This document shows positions 7,474-15,779 of a stretch of DNA of 30,227 nt, in pieces (the stretch's first letter is position 1; every line of letters starts with the position of its first letter). The position numbers were made by a program, and so were the translations under genes. The stretch lies in IMG/VR virus record IMGVR_UViG_3300025889_000626, positions 1 to 30,227 of that record. One strand, 5' to 3'. Under the pieces are notes generated by a model. It saw only the letters and a list, made by a program, of their open reading frames with translations, did no database searches and was not told where the DNA came from. The stretch comes from a virus.

Positions 7474-9405
7474 TTAATATGCCCCCGTATGTTTACGGCC
7501 CATGCGTTTACGCGCCGCGCGGTTATATCGATCGATGTGTTTAAACGGTTGTATTATAACCGTATCGGTGTTGTTTGTGCGTTGGTTTTGCAATTGGCGC
7601 ACACCCTCGGGGCCGCCCATGTTGCGTACGGTGGTACGGTCGATCACGGCCTCACCTGTTAACAACGTGGCCGATCGTTCATCCGGTGCCATACCCCCCA
7701 TGTGATATTGTGGCGGCTGTTGCGATGCAACCACGGCGGTTTGCGCGGCCCCAACGGCGGTTGCCGTGGCAATGGCGGCCCCGCGTAAAATTGGAGGATA
7801 CACCAACGCGGCCGCGATGGCCTCAGCTGTTGAAAATGCAATATCCGCAATGGCGGCGATCTGATTCATACGAAACAGTTTTTTCGTATTTTCACCATTG
7901 GCGCGGCCGGTTTGTTCTAAAAACGTGGTCATTGCGGCGGCAAATGTTTGTATGCCCGATACAACGGTTTTTACACCCTCGTAATTTTCCTTGCGCCGAT
8001 CTTTGATGCGCTCTAATTCCTTTTCATGATTGGCGTTTAATATTTCGTCTATTTCGGCTAATCGCTCTTTATCCAATTCATGGGCCATATCTTGGGCCAA
8101 TTGGTGTTCACCACTAATAACGCCCAACCGTAATAATTGCTCATATTCGGCATCGTACCGATCTTGTACCGCCTGTATTTGCTTGTTGGTATCATCCATT
8201 TGTGTTAACGCATATTGGGATTGCAACGTGTTTCGGGCCTCAATTTTTGCGATCTCGGCTTGTACCGCCTCCGAATCAAACGGATCATCGAGCTCAACCA
8301 ATTGTTTTTTGGCCGCCACTTGTTTTTGCATTGATTGGGCCTGTTCTTCGTTGGCCTGTGCTAATTCATTTTCCAATTCTTGGCGGGTACGGGCTAGATT
8401 TTTGGCGGTTTTTTGATATTGTACAATCGTATCTAATTGGCCTTGTTCATTTTGAATTTGCTTGGTTAATAACGTTTGTAATTCCAATAGCTCGGTAAAA
8501 CTTTTTTGTTTCCGTGCGGTTAGATCAATACTGTTATCAATGGCATCATTTTGTAATTGTAACGTGCGTAATTGTGTGATCTGTTCTTCACTCAGGATCG
8601 CCGCCTCGTTGGTGTTGTACGCAGCGGTTAACATTTTAACCGTTTCCAACGCCTCGTTGGTGGTGTTTACGGTTTGGCGCGCCGCCTCAATGTTACCATC
8701 AAACGCCGCCGCCGCACTGTAACCCGCTTTATTTACGGCGTATTCGTATTTATCGATCTGTTGTGTGAGCAACTGGTACTCGTTAATTTCTTCTGCCAAT
8801 TTTGATACGGCATCGTCTAAATTGGCTTGTTGTTCTAATTGCGATGCGTTGAGCTGTTTTTGTGCATCCCGTAGATCCAACACGGTTTGCCGCGCCTTTT
8901 CAACTTCGGCGGTGTATGCCATGTACCCCAACGCCAACCCACCAACCACGGCGGTACCCGCCAATAATATTGGATTTAACGACCCAAAACCCATTATTAA
9001 CGATTCAGTAACGGCAAATGTATCCGCCAAACCATCGGCGGCTTCGGCCAATTGTGGATTAACACCACGCAATGCCAAACCGATACCACTAAACCCGCGA
9101 TCAATATCGCCCGATTTGTCGGCAACATTTTCCAACCGGCCACCCATCCGATCCGCACTATGTGCCAAATCATCAAAATCGGCTTTAGCTCGTTGGGCTC
9201 CTTTTGCCATTTCGCGGGCCACTTTCTTTTGCGCATCCGCGGATTGTTTGGCGGCCTTTTCGGCTTGTTTTAATTGGCGATCCAACGCCGCTACCATCGC
9301 CTTAGCTTCTTTTTTGGTAACCGTTGGGATCTGTTCTAATTTGGATATCAGATCTTTGATATCGGCTTTATAACTGATCTCAATGCTTTTTTGTTCTGTT
9401 GCCAT
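7474..9405 (-). CDS. Tape measure protein
   Basis: This 643-residue protein sets tail length by lying inside the growing tail tube and is delivered with the DNA at infection. The evidence is long, Gln/Ala/Lys-rich coiled coils at about 20-80 and 165-520, a hydrophobic stretch at about 133-165 (LNPILLAGTAVVGGLALGY) and a second at about 525-562. A Gly-rich C-terminal element (HMGGMAPDERSATLLTGEAV) resembles tape measure C-termini. It follows the chaperone genes, as in other siphoviruses. The start at 9405 is chosen because the 14-residue extension overlaps the upstream gene and lacks an ATG with a ribosome site. It is short for a tape measure, implying a fairly short tail. Confidence 0.85.
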   Translation of the reverse strand: MATEQKSIEISYKADIKDLISKLEQIPTVTKKEAKAMVAALDRQLKQAEKAAKQSADAQKKVAREMAKGAQRAKADFDDLAHSADRMGGRLENVADKSGDIDRGFSGIGLALRGVNPQLAEAADGLADTFAVTESLIMGFGSLNPILLAGTAVVGGLALGYMAYTAEVEKARQTVLDLRDAQKQLNASQLEQQANLDDAVSKLAEEINEYQLLTQQIDKYEYAVNKAGYSAAAAFDGNIEAARQTVNTTNEALETVKMLTAAYNTNEAAILSEEQITQLRTLQLQNDAIDNSIDLTARKQKSFTELLELQTLLTKQIQNEQGQLDTIVQYQKTAKNLARTRQELENELAQANEEQAQSMQKQVAAKKQLVELDDPFDSEAVQAEIAKIEARNTLQSQYALTQMDDTNKQIQAVQDRYDAEYEQLLRLGVISGEHQLAQDMAHELDKERLAEIDEILNANHEKELERIKDRRKENYEGVKTVVSGIQTFAAAMTTFLEQTGRANGENTKKLFRMNQIAAIADIAFSTAEAIAAALVYPPILRGAAIATATAVGAAQTAVVASQQPPQYHMGGMAPDERSATLLTGEAVIDRTTVRNMGGPEGVRQLQNQRTNNTDTVIIQPFKHIDRYNRAARKRMGRKHTGAY

Positions 9406-9406
9406 T

Positions 9407-9877
9407 TTACACCCGTGTAAATAGATCGGCGGCCAACGCCCGCACAACCTCGTTTGCCGTTTGACGAATTGGTTTTATTAATGTTACTTGGGCAACGTTG
9501 CGCCCCCGTGGTTGTATGATATCTTGCCGGCGTGCATTTTCCGAATCGATCCCATATTTAATCATAAACGAATACGGCGCGGTATTTTTCAAATACACCA
9601 CCAATTTGCCATCGGCATCCAAACGGAAACCACGCACAAATTTTTGGTATGATTTTTTTGATCGTTCCTCAGATCCAACCACGCGCCCATCCTCTATTGT
9701 TAATTTAGGTTTGCGTTTGGGCCATTGGCTAATGGCCTCGGTTTGTATGCGCTTTAATGATTCATCCATGATAATGCGCGCATTGGGTGCAACGGTATCC
9801 AACAAACCGGTAAACAGCTGATCAATATCCTGATCAAATGTTGCCGATGCTTTACCCTGTTGTATTGTTTGGCCCAT
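9407..9877 (-). CDS. HK97 gp10-like tail component (tentative)
   Basis: A 156-residue basic protein located between the frameshifted chaperone and the tape measure. The segment TAPYSFMIKYGID resembles the PYAxxVExG element of HK97 gp10-like proteins. The N-terminal helix with FDQDIDQLFTGLLDTVAPNARI and the following conserved QTEAISQWPKRKPKL fit the same family loosely. It overlaps the end of the -1 frame chaperone extension by 26 bases. It probably takes part in tail assembly. The usual place for gp10-like genes is upstream of the tail tube, so its position is somewhat atypical and the assignment stays tentative. Confidence 0.6.
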   Translation of the reverse strand: MGQTIQQGKASATFDQDIDQLFTGLLDTVAPNARIIMDESLKRIQTEAISQWPKRKPKLTIEDGRVVGSEERSKKSYQKFVRGFRLDADGKLVVYLKNTAPYSFMIKYGIDSENARRQDIIQPRGRNVAQVTLIKPIRQTANEVVRALAADLFTRV

Positions 9878-10435
9878 CGTACCCCCGTTGCCGTGCGATC
9901 ATCCTTTCCAATTGTAGCCGTTTAATTTCATTTTGGCGGCTTTTGATTTGCTCGGGCGTACTGTTGTGTAATCGGTATTCGGCTAATACGTTTATTTGGG
10001 TTTGTTCATCTAATGTATAAAACCATTGCGGCGGTTGGCCCCAATGGCGGGCCACCCGTAAAGCCAATAAATCTAATTGGCCTCGGGTGGATGCGTAAAA
10101 TTTGCCGTTTCCTCAACCTGTTGTTCGGTTGGGATCTTGGTGGTCATTTGCACAATACATTGCACGCCCAATTCATATATGGCACCCGGTGTAACACCCG
10201 CACCCATTAAACGATCCATAATCGTATGGCCATACCCAACCGGATCGCCATCGGCAACACGGTATGCGGGTAATATCTTGGCATGATCAACGCATACACC
10301 AATTGCACCCGCACACAAACGTGCCAATTGCGCCCTGTTGGGATCGTTACTCCAAATGGCGATAAAATCCCAACATGTGGCCATTGATTCAGGCACAACC
10401 AATTGGTGTTGCCCTAATTTACCTAATTCCAACAT
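9852..10435 (-). CDS. Tail assembly chaperone, -1 frameshift fusion (G-T type)
   Basis: Reading from the 10435 start, a -1 slip at the heptamer A AAT TTT (plus-strand 10097-10103) joins the 120-residue upstream frame to an open -1 frame ending at 9852. The heptamer is exactly in frame (GCA AAT TTT) and sits 24 bases before the zero-frame stop. The downstream part (residues beginning YASTRGQLDLLALRVARHW) has no ATG or convincing ribosome site of its own and contains RHWGQPPQWFY, typical of the T portion of such proteins. In lambda-like phages the G and GT products recruit tail tube subunits to the tape measure. No stimulatory pseudoknot was established. Confidence 0.85.
10073..10435 (-). CDS. 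Tail assembly chaperone, short (G-like) product
   Basis: This is the zero-frame product, 120 residues, ending EETANFTHPPEAN. It lies directly downstream of the tail tube gene and upstream of the tape measure, the fixed place of G-type chaperones. Most ribosomes should make this form, and a minority shift at 10097-10103 to make the longer fusion. The central part (NRAQLARLCAGAIG) is alpha-helical. It is not expected in the mature virion. Confidence 0.8.
   Translation of the reverse strand: MLELGKLGQHQLVVPESMATCWDFIAIWSNDPNRAQLARLCAGAIGVCVDHAKILPAYRVADGDPVGYGHTIMDRLMGAGVTPGAIYELGVQCIVQMTTKIPTEQQVEETANFTHPPEAN
10097..10103 (-). promoter_or_regulatory. -1 ribosomal frameshift slippery heptamer
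   Basis: AAATTTT on the minus strand fits the X XXY YYZ pattern (A AAT TTT) in the frame of the upstream gene. Both frames are open across it and the -1 frame continues for about 80 codons. This is the classical signal used by phage tail chaperone genes. Confidence 0.82.
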
Positions 10436-10457
10436 AATACGCCCCGTGGTTGTTGGT

Positions 10458-10961
10458 TTATGCTACAACGGCACCGCCATAACATGTAAAATTCAATGTA
10501 AACGCGGATGGGTCACCCTCGGCAAAATCCAAAGAACAAACGCATTTCGATAATGTTACGGATGTGTCCTGATCATCCCCAAAATCGGTACCCTCGGCGG
10601 TGTACACTAGATCGATTGTATGAAATTCCACATATGGTACACCCGTTGCGCCGGTGGATATGTTTGCATTGTATGCGCCGGATTTGTTGATAAAATCACG
10701 TACGGATCCAAGGTTTACCGCATCGGTAAATTGTCGAAAATGGAAGCTAAACGATCCGGTAATGGTTTGTTCATCCTGTTTACGGATGGTGGCAAAATTG
10801 CCGCGATCCATAACTACCAGCTCGCTAAATTGTTGCGGCTGTGAAAATGAAAAATTGCCATCCTCGTATGCAATTTCCAGTACAACCGCCGTTGGGGTTG
10901 TGCCATCCTTTAGCTCGATCTTTCCATCGCGTTTTGTTTTTGGTACTGTTGAGTATGCCAT
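10458..10961 (-). CDS. Major tail tube protein
   Basis: A 167-residue, beta-rich protein encoded between the tail terminator candidate and the tail chaperone. The order terminator, tube, chaperone, tape measure is highly conserved in siphoviruses. Features such as DGKIELKDGTTPTAVVLEIAY near the N-terminus and the strand pattern up to FTLNFTCYGGAVVA fit a tube protein fold, which stacks as hexameric rings. The start at 10961 has an AGGT ribosome site. Direct family recognition by sequence is weak, so position carries much of the call. Confidence 0.75.
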   Translation of the reverse strand: MAYSTVPKTKRDGKIELKDGTTPTAVVLEIAYEDGNFSFSQPQQFSELVVMDRGNFATIRKQDEQTITGSFSFHFRQFTDAVNLGSVRDFINKSGAYNANISTGATGVPYVEFHTIDLVYTAEGTDFGDDQDTSVTLSKCVCSLDFAEGDPSAFTLNFTCYGGAVVA

Positions 10962-10983
10962 TGTAATACCTGTGTGTGTGGGT

Positions 10984-11418
10984 TTATTGGGTGATTGTGT
11001 GTAATGCCGTAAATGTACATGCCACGGTTATGTATTCCTGTGAATCGCCAACGGTGCGTACACTGCTATTATAGCGTATTGTAAACGCCTTGTTTACACT
11101 GTATGTTTGCAACACTTGGTTTATAATATCACGCTCGAGATCCAAAGCCGCATCGTAATCCGTTGGGTACACATCCAACGGCCGCAAACGATGGGCAAAC
11201 GTTACAACCACATTTGTTTGCACATATACACCAACACCCCGCCGTTGCCGCTCCGGTGTTGCATTGGATTGTGCAACGGCCACCGTGTACGATTTGTGCG
11301 CAATGGTGTTTTGTTGGCGTAAAAAATACTCGGGTGCCATTTTGGCCAACGTCATACCGCTAACATTGGCAACATTGGAGGCAACCGCCGCCCGTAAATC
11401 GCTAAATGTTACGCTCAT
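10984..11418 (-). CDS. Tail terminator / head-tail joining protein candidate
   Basis: This encodes 144 residues from the ATG at 11418, which overlaps the upstream stop as ATGA; a TTG extension to 11430 is unneeded. The length, the mixed alpha/beta pattern and the place immediately before the tail tube gene match tail terminator proteins, which cap the tail tube. The segment DLERDIINQVLQTY is a likely amphipathic helix, and the C-terminal EYITVACTFTALH a likely strand. Recognition rests on gene order rather than a diagnostic motif. Confidence 0.6.
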   Translation of the reverse strand: MSVTFSDLRAAVASNVANVSGMTLAKMAPEYFLRQQNTIAHKSYTVAVAQSNATPERQRRGVGVYVQTNVVVTFAHRLRPLDVYPTDYDAALDLERDIINQVLQTYSVNKAFTIRYNSSVRTVGDSQEYITVACTFTALHTITQ

Positions 11419-12179
11419 CGACGCCGCCAACGGTAATTACCCAAACGGCCGGGGTTACTGAGATAGATCACCGGTTGTTTGTTTTGGCGTTGATCGGGGT
11501 TATCCGCATTGCCGGTATGGTTGTGATCATACACAAAATTTATTTGTTTCCACTCGTTATTGTATTGGCGGTAATGTTCATTGGCCAAATCCAAATAACG
11601 CCCGTTTGATTGGCCCAATGAGCTGTGGAAATCACGAAATACATAATACAATGCCAAATTTTGATGCGCACCCCTAAATGCCTCGGCACTCATAACCAAA
11701 TACTCAAGGCCGCCGCCCTCGGTTCGCAAACGTTGGATCAACGTGTACCACGCTTCATCAATGTATGTTTGGTAGCTGGTTAATGATGATGGGCGCAAAT
11801 CCGCCAATTGTGCATACGTGGCGGTTAAATCGGCATCGGATACCACGGGATACAAACGGCGCAACACAACGGCACACATGCGCCGAAATGTGTACACACG
11901 GCCGCCAATAGTGATTGCCCATTCCTGTAGATACCCCTCGCCCAATTGGGCATCATTAAACAACGTGGCCGCATGTGTGTATTGCGGTACGTTGGCGGGA
12001 TACGTTGCCACCGCATTATCCACTAATTTTTTTTGCGTTGGATCGTATAGGGTGTAACGCACCTCGGTTGGGGCCACCAATGCACCGTCACGATATACCG
12101 GTAATTCGGTGGTTTGCGCGGATCCTTTCTCGAATAGCTCGGGGATCTTAATTTGTGGTGCAAATGGTGTTGTACTCAT
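11415..12179 (-). CDS. Virion structural protein, head-tail connector region
   Basis: This 254-residue protein overlaps its upstream neighbour by one base (TAATG) and its downstream neighbour as ATGA, so all three are translated together. It starts with a beta-rich half (PVYRDGALVAPTEVRYTLYD) followed by a helical half around SYQTYIDEAWYTLIQRLR. That second part resembles the multi-helix adaptor proteins that attach to the portal. The C-terminus is polar and basic (LGNYRWRRR). An adaptor or connector role is inferred from position between capsid and tail genes. I do not recognise the family. Confidence 0.6.
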   Translation of the reverse strand: MSTTPFAPQIKIPELFEKGSAQTTELPVYRDGALVAPTEVRYTLYDPTQKKLVDNAVATYPANVPQYTHAATLFNDAQLGEGYLQEWAITIGGRVYTFRRMCAVVLRRLYPVVSDADLTATYAQLADLRPSSLTSYQTYIDEAWYTLIQRLRTEGGGLEYLVMSAEAFRGAHQNLALYYVFRDFHSSLGQSNGRYLDLANEHYRQYNNEWKQINFVYDHNHTGNADNPDQRQNKQPVIYLSNPGRLGNYRWRRR

Positions 12180-12868
12180 TATTTTAATACCGGTTGGTAC
12201 ACGTTAATGCCGTGCGTGTTGTACGATTCTATAAATGTTTCCATGGCCACAATTTGTTGTTGCATGGCGTTTAATTTCTCTTTAATCTCGGGTAAATGTT
12301 GTTGGCGTACCAAACGATCCGGCCGCTTTTTGAAATCGGTTACGTACAATTTCCAAAATTCGGGCTCGATTGGCCCCAATTCACCTTTTACCAATAATTG
12401 TAACGCCCATTGGTTAAACGCATCCCGATCAAACGTTTTAATAACGCGGTTTGCCAATACTCGTACATCGGTAAAACGATCCGTGTAAAATTTGCCGCCG
12501 CGGGCGTCGTACATGCGTATGTAATCGTGCCGTTTTGGATCTAGGTAGATCCACCCCTCGCGTTGCAATTGGCCGATCCGGTTGGATACGTCGCCCATCT
12601 CGCCACGGAGTTGTCGCACACCGTTTACGCCCGGCCTGATTTGCTCAAGCTCGATATTGGGCACGAATACGCCAACGGTTTTGGTAATCGTTTGATCTTT
12701 ACCTTTACCCGTTGCCGGTATTGTTTCCGTTACCTCGAATGTTTGCCACATCCAATTGGCCGGCCACCATTTGGCAAACATTGGATGATTGGCGCGCGTT
12801 GGTAATACCAATTGTGCGTTGTGCGGGTTTTGGGGTGCCCACGGTTGGGCCTGTGTTTTAAAATTCAT
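12179..12868 (-). CDS. Conserved structural-module protein of unknown function
   Basis: This encodes 229 residues from the ATG at 12868, which has a GAGGCAAAAC ribosome site (the four-residue extension to 12880 is not needed). It is the first gene after the capsid gene and its downstream hairpin. The N-terminus is Pro/Asn-rich; the middle contains REGWIYLDPKRHDYIRMYDARGG, and the C-terminal 60 residues are helical (LPEIKEKLNAMQQQIVAMETF). It may be a head-completion or connector protein. No family was recognised. Confidence 0.6.
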   Translation of the reverse strand: MNFKTQAQPWAPQNPHNAQLVLPTRANHPMFAKWWPANWMWQTFEVTETIPATGKGKDQTITKTVGVFVPNIELEQIRPGVNGVRQLRGEMGDVSNRIGQLQREGWIYLDPKRHDYIRMYDARGGKFYTDRFTDVRVLANRVIKTFDRDAFNQWALQLLVKGELGPIEPEFWKLYVTDFKKRPDRLVRQQHLPEIKEKLNAMQQQIVAMETFIESYNTHGINVYQPVLK

Positions 12869-12911
12869 GTTTTGCCTCATTGTGTGTTTGTTTTTTTACC
12901 GGTTTGTAAAA

Positions 12912-12936
12912 TGTGCGGCACCAATGGCACCGCACA
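12912..12936 (-). terminator. Hairpin after the capsid gene, partial terminator
   Basis: Arms TGTGCGG (12912-12918) and CCGCACA (12930-12936) pair perfectly, and the stem can extend inward through two G-U pairs. On the minus strand it is followed by TTTTAC, a short T-run. It lies between the capsid gene stop and the next gene, so partial termination could give excess capsid mRNA; RNA stabilisation is another possibility. Confidence 0.5.
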
Positions 12937-12978
12937 CAAAACAACCAATCCAATCAAAAATCGGATCTAACCTTAAAC

Positions 12979-13926
12979 TTAATCGTTAATAGAACTGAGC
13001 TTAACACCGCGATCGGCATCAACCACGCCCATACCCAAATAACAATGGCCAACGATCGATGTGAGCGCGCGGCTTGCGTCGCGTTCCATTTCGATCAATA
13101 CGTCGCCCATATCCATAGATTGAGCAGCTCCGGCCAACGCGGCGGGTTTACCTGTTGCAAATCCAATTGCTCCGGGGGCCCACATACCACCAACATGTAA
13201 ACCGGTTGCCGTTTGTACATGTGATGATGTATAGATATCAACACCTAGGTACGATCCTTTAAAGCCCGGCCCTTTTGCGCTCATGGCCTCATATGATGCC
13301 GGCGCAAATGCCAATGCGTTGTTATTTTCAGATCGAATATCAGCTTGGAGATCTTGCCATTGTTCCGGATGCAATAACGCAACATATGGCCCCGGCGCAC
13401 CTTTACCGGACGCAGCCAATTCCAACGTTTGATATGCCTCAATAAAATCATCAATGGTCAACGCGCCCGCATTGGATACGGATGCAGTAAAGCCGGCAAC
13501 TGTGGATGCGGTCAATTCAGCAAATAATAGCTCGTATGATTTGGCGATTGATTCAGCAATACGGAATGGATCAACATCCGCGCCCATACCGGTCATGTTT
13601 GCCAAATCGGTAATTTTGTACATAAGAGCTTGACGCTTAACAACGATATCGGCGTGGCCATCGGTTAACGATGTTTCAGTAACCGCGCTATCCTCGTTGT
13701 ATGTACCACCGGTGCCGGTAAATGCTTGGAATGAATCGTAACCATCTAATCCGGCTTTACGTACGCGGATTGTGTCCGATCCCATACCGTTAATTGAGCC
13801 AACAAAATCCAAAAATGGCGTGTTGCGCAAATTGCGGGCGTCGGTAATTAATAATTTGATTTCTTGGCTAATCATCTGTTGGAGCCGTAGATCGCCAACC
13901 AATGATACGTTTGTAATATTTGCCAT
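12979..13926 (-). CDS. Major capsid protein (HK97 fold expected)
   Basis: This encodes 315 residues from the ATG at 13926, six bases after a GGGG ribosome site; a TTG four codons upstream is less likely. It forms the capsid shell. The sequence shows PYVALLHPEQWQDLQADI, then a GVDIYTSSHV strand and a Gly/Ala-rich end (GGMWAPGAIGFATGKPAA). These features are common in HK97-fold capsid proteins of the P22-like/encapsulin-like branch. It lies downstream of the scaffold gene and has its own promoter at 14019-14047, directly behind a strong terminator, as expected for the most abundant virion protein. There is no fused protease or visible propeptide. Confidence 0.85.
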   Translation of the reverse strand: MANITNVSLVGDLRLQQMISQEIKLLITDARNLRNTPFLDFVGSINGMGSDTIRVRKAGLDGYDSFQAFTGTGGTYNEDSAVTETSLTDGHADIVVKRQALMYKITDLANMTGMGADVDPFRIAESIAKSYELLFAELTASTVAGFTASVSNAGALTIDDFIEAYQTLELAASGKGAPGPYVALLHPEQWQDLQADIRSENNNALAFAPASYEAMSAKGPGFKGSYLGVDIYTSSHVQTATGLHVGGMWAPGAIGFATGKPAALAGAAQSMDMGDVLIEMERDASRALTSIVGHCYLGMGVVDADRGVKLSSIND

Positions 13927-14018
13927 GGTAAACCCCAATGGTGTATGTGTTTGTAAAACGTGTGTGTTTGTTCTCTATGGGTTTTACTGCTGTTTCGGGT
14001 GCGACCCTACCCACCCAA

Positions 14019-14047
14019 ATTATAAACCAATAAAACGCCGTGTGCAA
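14019..14047 (-). promoter_or_regulatory. Strong sigma-70-like promoter for the capsid gene
   Basis: On the minus strand TTGCAC (14042-14047) and a perfect TATAAT (14019-14024) are separated by exactly 17 bases. It stands between the fibre gene terminator and the capsid gene, which otherwise would be cut off from upstream transcription. The leader before the capsid ATG is about 90 bases long. Confidence 0.75.
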
Positions 14048-14051
14048 CCCC

Positions 14052-14078
14052 AAAAAAAACCCCCCAAGGGAGGGGGGG
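14052..14078 (-). terminator. Rho-independent terminator after the fibre gene
   Basis: On the minus strand a run of Cs, a short loop and GGGGGG form a G:C-only stem (14060-14065 with 14072-14077), followed by eight Ts (14052-14059). This is the strongest terminator in the window. It lies 36 bases after the fibre gene stop and just upstream of the capsid promoter. Confidence 0.85.
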
Positions 14079-14113
14079 AAAACAACCGAGGCAAATTGTT
14101 TTTTTGGTGGGAA

Positions 14114-15505
14114 TTAAAGAGATACTACAATTTCTGCATTTGATACGTTTACAACGCTCTTTACCTTTACATTGTTGGCATCAACCAATTGCACATCCAA
14201 TTGGATTAAATTGCCGCTTGAATCATACGCCGATACGTGTACAATCTTTTTACCCAAACCGTGGTTGAGCGTGGCAAATGTATTTGCCGTTAAAGATTGC
14301 GGCGCAAATTCTTTACGGAAATCACCGAGATCTACCAGAATTGCACCGGTTGTACTGTTGTATTGTGCCATATTATCCGATGCAGAATCGGCACTAATAG
14401 CTCCCCTGGCGCGCGCATCCGTAAACCATAGATTTGTGGCGGCTACGTCCTCAGTAATATCGTCGGTTTTTGCATCCAATGAGTATTCGCCATTTGAGTA
14501 TGCCAAACCGGTACCGGCGGTAAATTCGGCAAACACATCCGATAGCTCAACGCTTAAAACACCGGTTGTACTGTTGTATTGCAACAATTGTACATCAGGG
14601 CCGGCAACACTTGCAACCGATACGGCGGCGCGTGATCTTGCATCCGTAAAATATAGATTTCCGGATTCGGTGATCATACTGGTATTGGCTGCTAATTGCA
14701 AAACACCGGTACCACTATTGTACGATAGGCCCGATCCGGTTACGCTAATAGCTCCGCGGGCGCGGGCATCCGTAAACCATAAATTGGTTGCGCCTGTATC
14801 CTCTGTGATATCATCAGTGATCAACGCCAAATCAATAACACCGGTGCCACTGTTGTACGATAGGCCGGCACCCGATACACTAATAGCTCCGCGCGATCTT
14901 GAATCCGTGTAATATAGATTATTGGATCCCTCGCTGATTCCGTCGCTATCAACATTTAACGAGTATGTACCATTGGAATTATCATACGATAGGCCCGATC
15001 CCGCTGCAAAAAACCCGCGGATCTCGGCTTGATCGGCTGTAATTTCGCCGGTGGATGCGTTAAAATTAACACCACTTGATGCGCTCAACGCGGCGCGTAC
15101 TTCGGCATCGCTTACACTTTGGCCCTCGATCTCGGTAAAATCTGCACTTGAACCGGCCGATCCGCCATTGTGGATCCATGTTTGCGCGCGACCTGTAACG
15201 CCTGTAAGAATGATTATATCACCCTCTTGTTTTTCGTCGCCATTGGTGTAATTTGCCGTTACCCATGCGCCAATGCTGGTTGCGGTTGTATCAACGGCTA
15301 CATCGGTAATTGTGAGCGGCTTTAATTTCAATTGCTTTTCACCATTAACGGTTACGAGCTCGGCATAATTTGCGCTATCGGTTGCGATACCAACAACGGC
15401 GTTTGCCTCTAAATATTGTTTTGTTACGGCGTGGTTATCGGCACTGATTGCGCCCTCGATTGATACTTGGCCTTTGAATACGTTTTGTGGGCTAAAAAAT
15501 TCCAT
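14114..15505 (-). CDS. Repetitive fibre protein within the head gene block
   Basis: This 463-residue protein has four imperfect repeats of about 40-50 residues from about 165 to 410. Each contains GLSYNSGTGV and NLWFTDARARGAIS or close variants. This is typical of beta-helical, trimeric fibres, where the unit YFTDARAR occurs in many phage tail fibres. The N-terminus (KGQVSIEGAISADNHAVTKQYLE) resembles the virion-attachment part of fibres. The C-terminal LNHGLGKKIVHVSAYDSSGN is a small beta domain also seen in the neighbouring 70-residue protein. It is encoded between scaffold and capsid genes, so it may decorate the head rather than the tail. The ribosome site is GAGG, ten bases from the start. 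Confidence 0.8.
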   Translation of the reverse strand: MEFFSPQNVFKGQVSIEGAISADNHAVTKQYLEANAVVGIATDSANYAELVTVNGEKQLKLKPLTITDVAVDTTATSIGAWVTANYTNGDEKQEGDIIILTGVTGRAQTWIHNGGSAGSSADFTEIEGQSVSDAEVRAALSASSGVNFNASTGEITADQAEIRGFFAAGSGLSYDNSNGTYSLNVDSDGISEGSNNLYYTDSRSRGAISVSGAGLSYNSGTGVIDLALITDDITEDTGATNLWFTDARARGAISVTGSGLSYNSGTGVLQLAANTSMITESGNLYFTDARSRAAVSVASVAGPDVQLLQYNSTTGVLSVELSDVFAEFTAGTGLAYSNGEYSLDAKTDDITEDVAATNLWFTDARARGAISADSASDNMAQYNSTTGAILVDLGDFRKEFAPQSLTANTFATLNHGLGKKIVHVSAYDSSGNLIQLDVQLVDANNVKVKSVVNVSNAEIVVSL

Positions 15506-15564
15506 GATTGGATATCCTCAATGTTTGCGTTTGTTTGTTTGCGTGGCGGTGCCACGGGTTCATA

Positions 15565-15777
15565 TTAACGCAAATAAACGGTGCCCGTAACTGAATTGTG
15601 GAATGTTATAACAACGCGGTTTGCCGTTGGGTGTTGTACGTTGGCGGTAACCACATACCCCCCAATAACAATGGTTGTATTTGGCACATATCCCAAATTA
15701 TGATCAATAATAACCGTGTTCACATTTACAAAATCGTGGCCGGTTGGCGGTTGTTGAAAAAATACAGCGTTGGCCAT
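15565..15777 (-). CDS. 70-residue stand-alone fibre-tip-like domain
   Basis: A short protein whose core, IIDHNLGYVPNTTIVIGG followed by VQHPTANRVVITF, matches the H-x-LG-x-xP and beta-sandwich pattern often found at the C-terminus of phage fibres. The same pattern ends the following fibre gene (LNHGLGKKIVHV). It starts two bases after the upstream stop behind GGATGAG. It is probably a small virion surface or fibre-associated protein. A detached, duplicated fibre domain is the simplest explanation. Confidence 0.65.
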   Translation of the reverse strand: MANAVFFQQPPTGHDFVNVNTVIIDHNLGYVPNTTIVIGGYVVTANVQHPTANRVVITFHNSVTGTVYLR

Positions 15778-15779
15778 GG

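Noticed and set aside
8765-9373. 202-codon plus-strand frame opposite the tape measure gene
   Set aside because: It is a Ser/Ala/Asn-rich shadow of a coiled-coil gene and has no start signal.
14172-14912. 246-codon plus-strand frame opposite the fibre gene
   Set aside because: Its repeats mirror those of the fibre gene; no promoter or ribosome site is present.
14700-14930. Repeats as a CRISPR-like array
   Set aside because: The repeats are in-frame codons for the YFTDARAR units of a fibre protein, and the intervening parts are also related.
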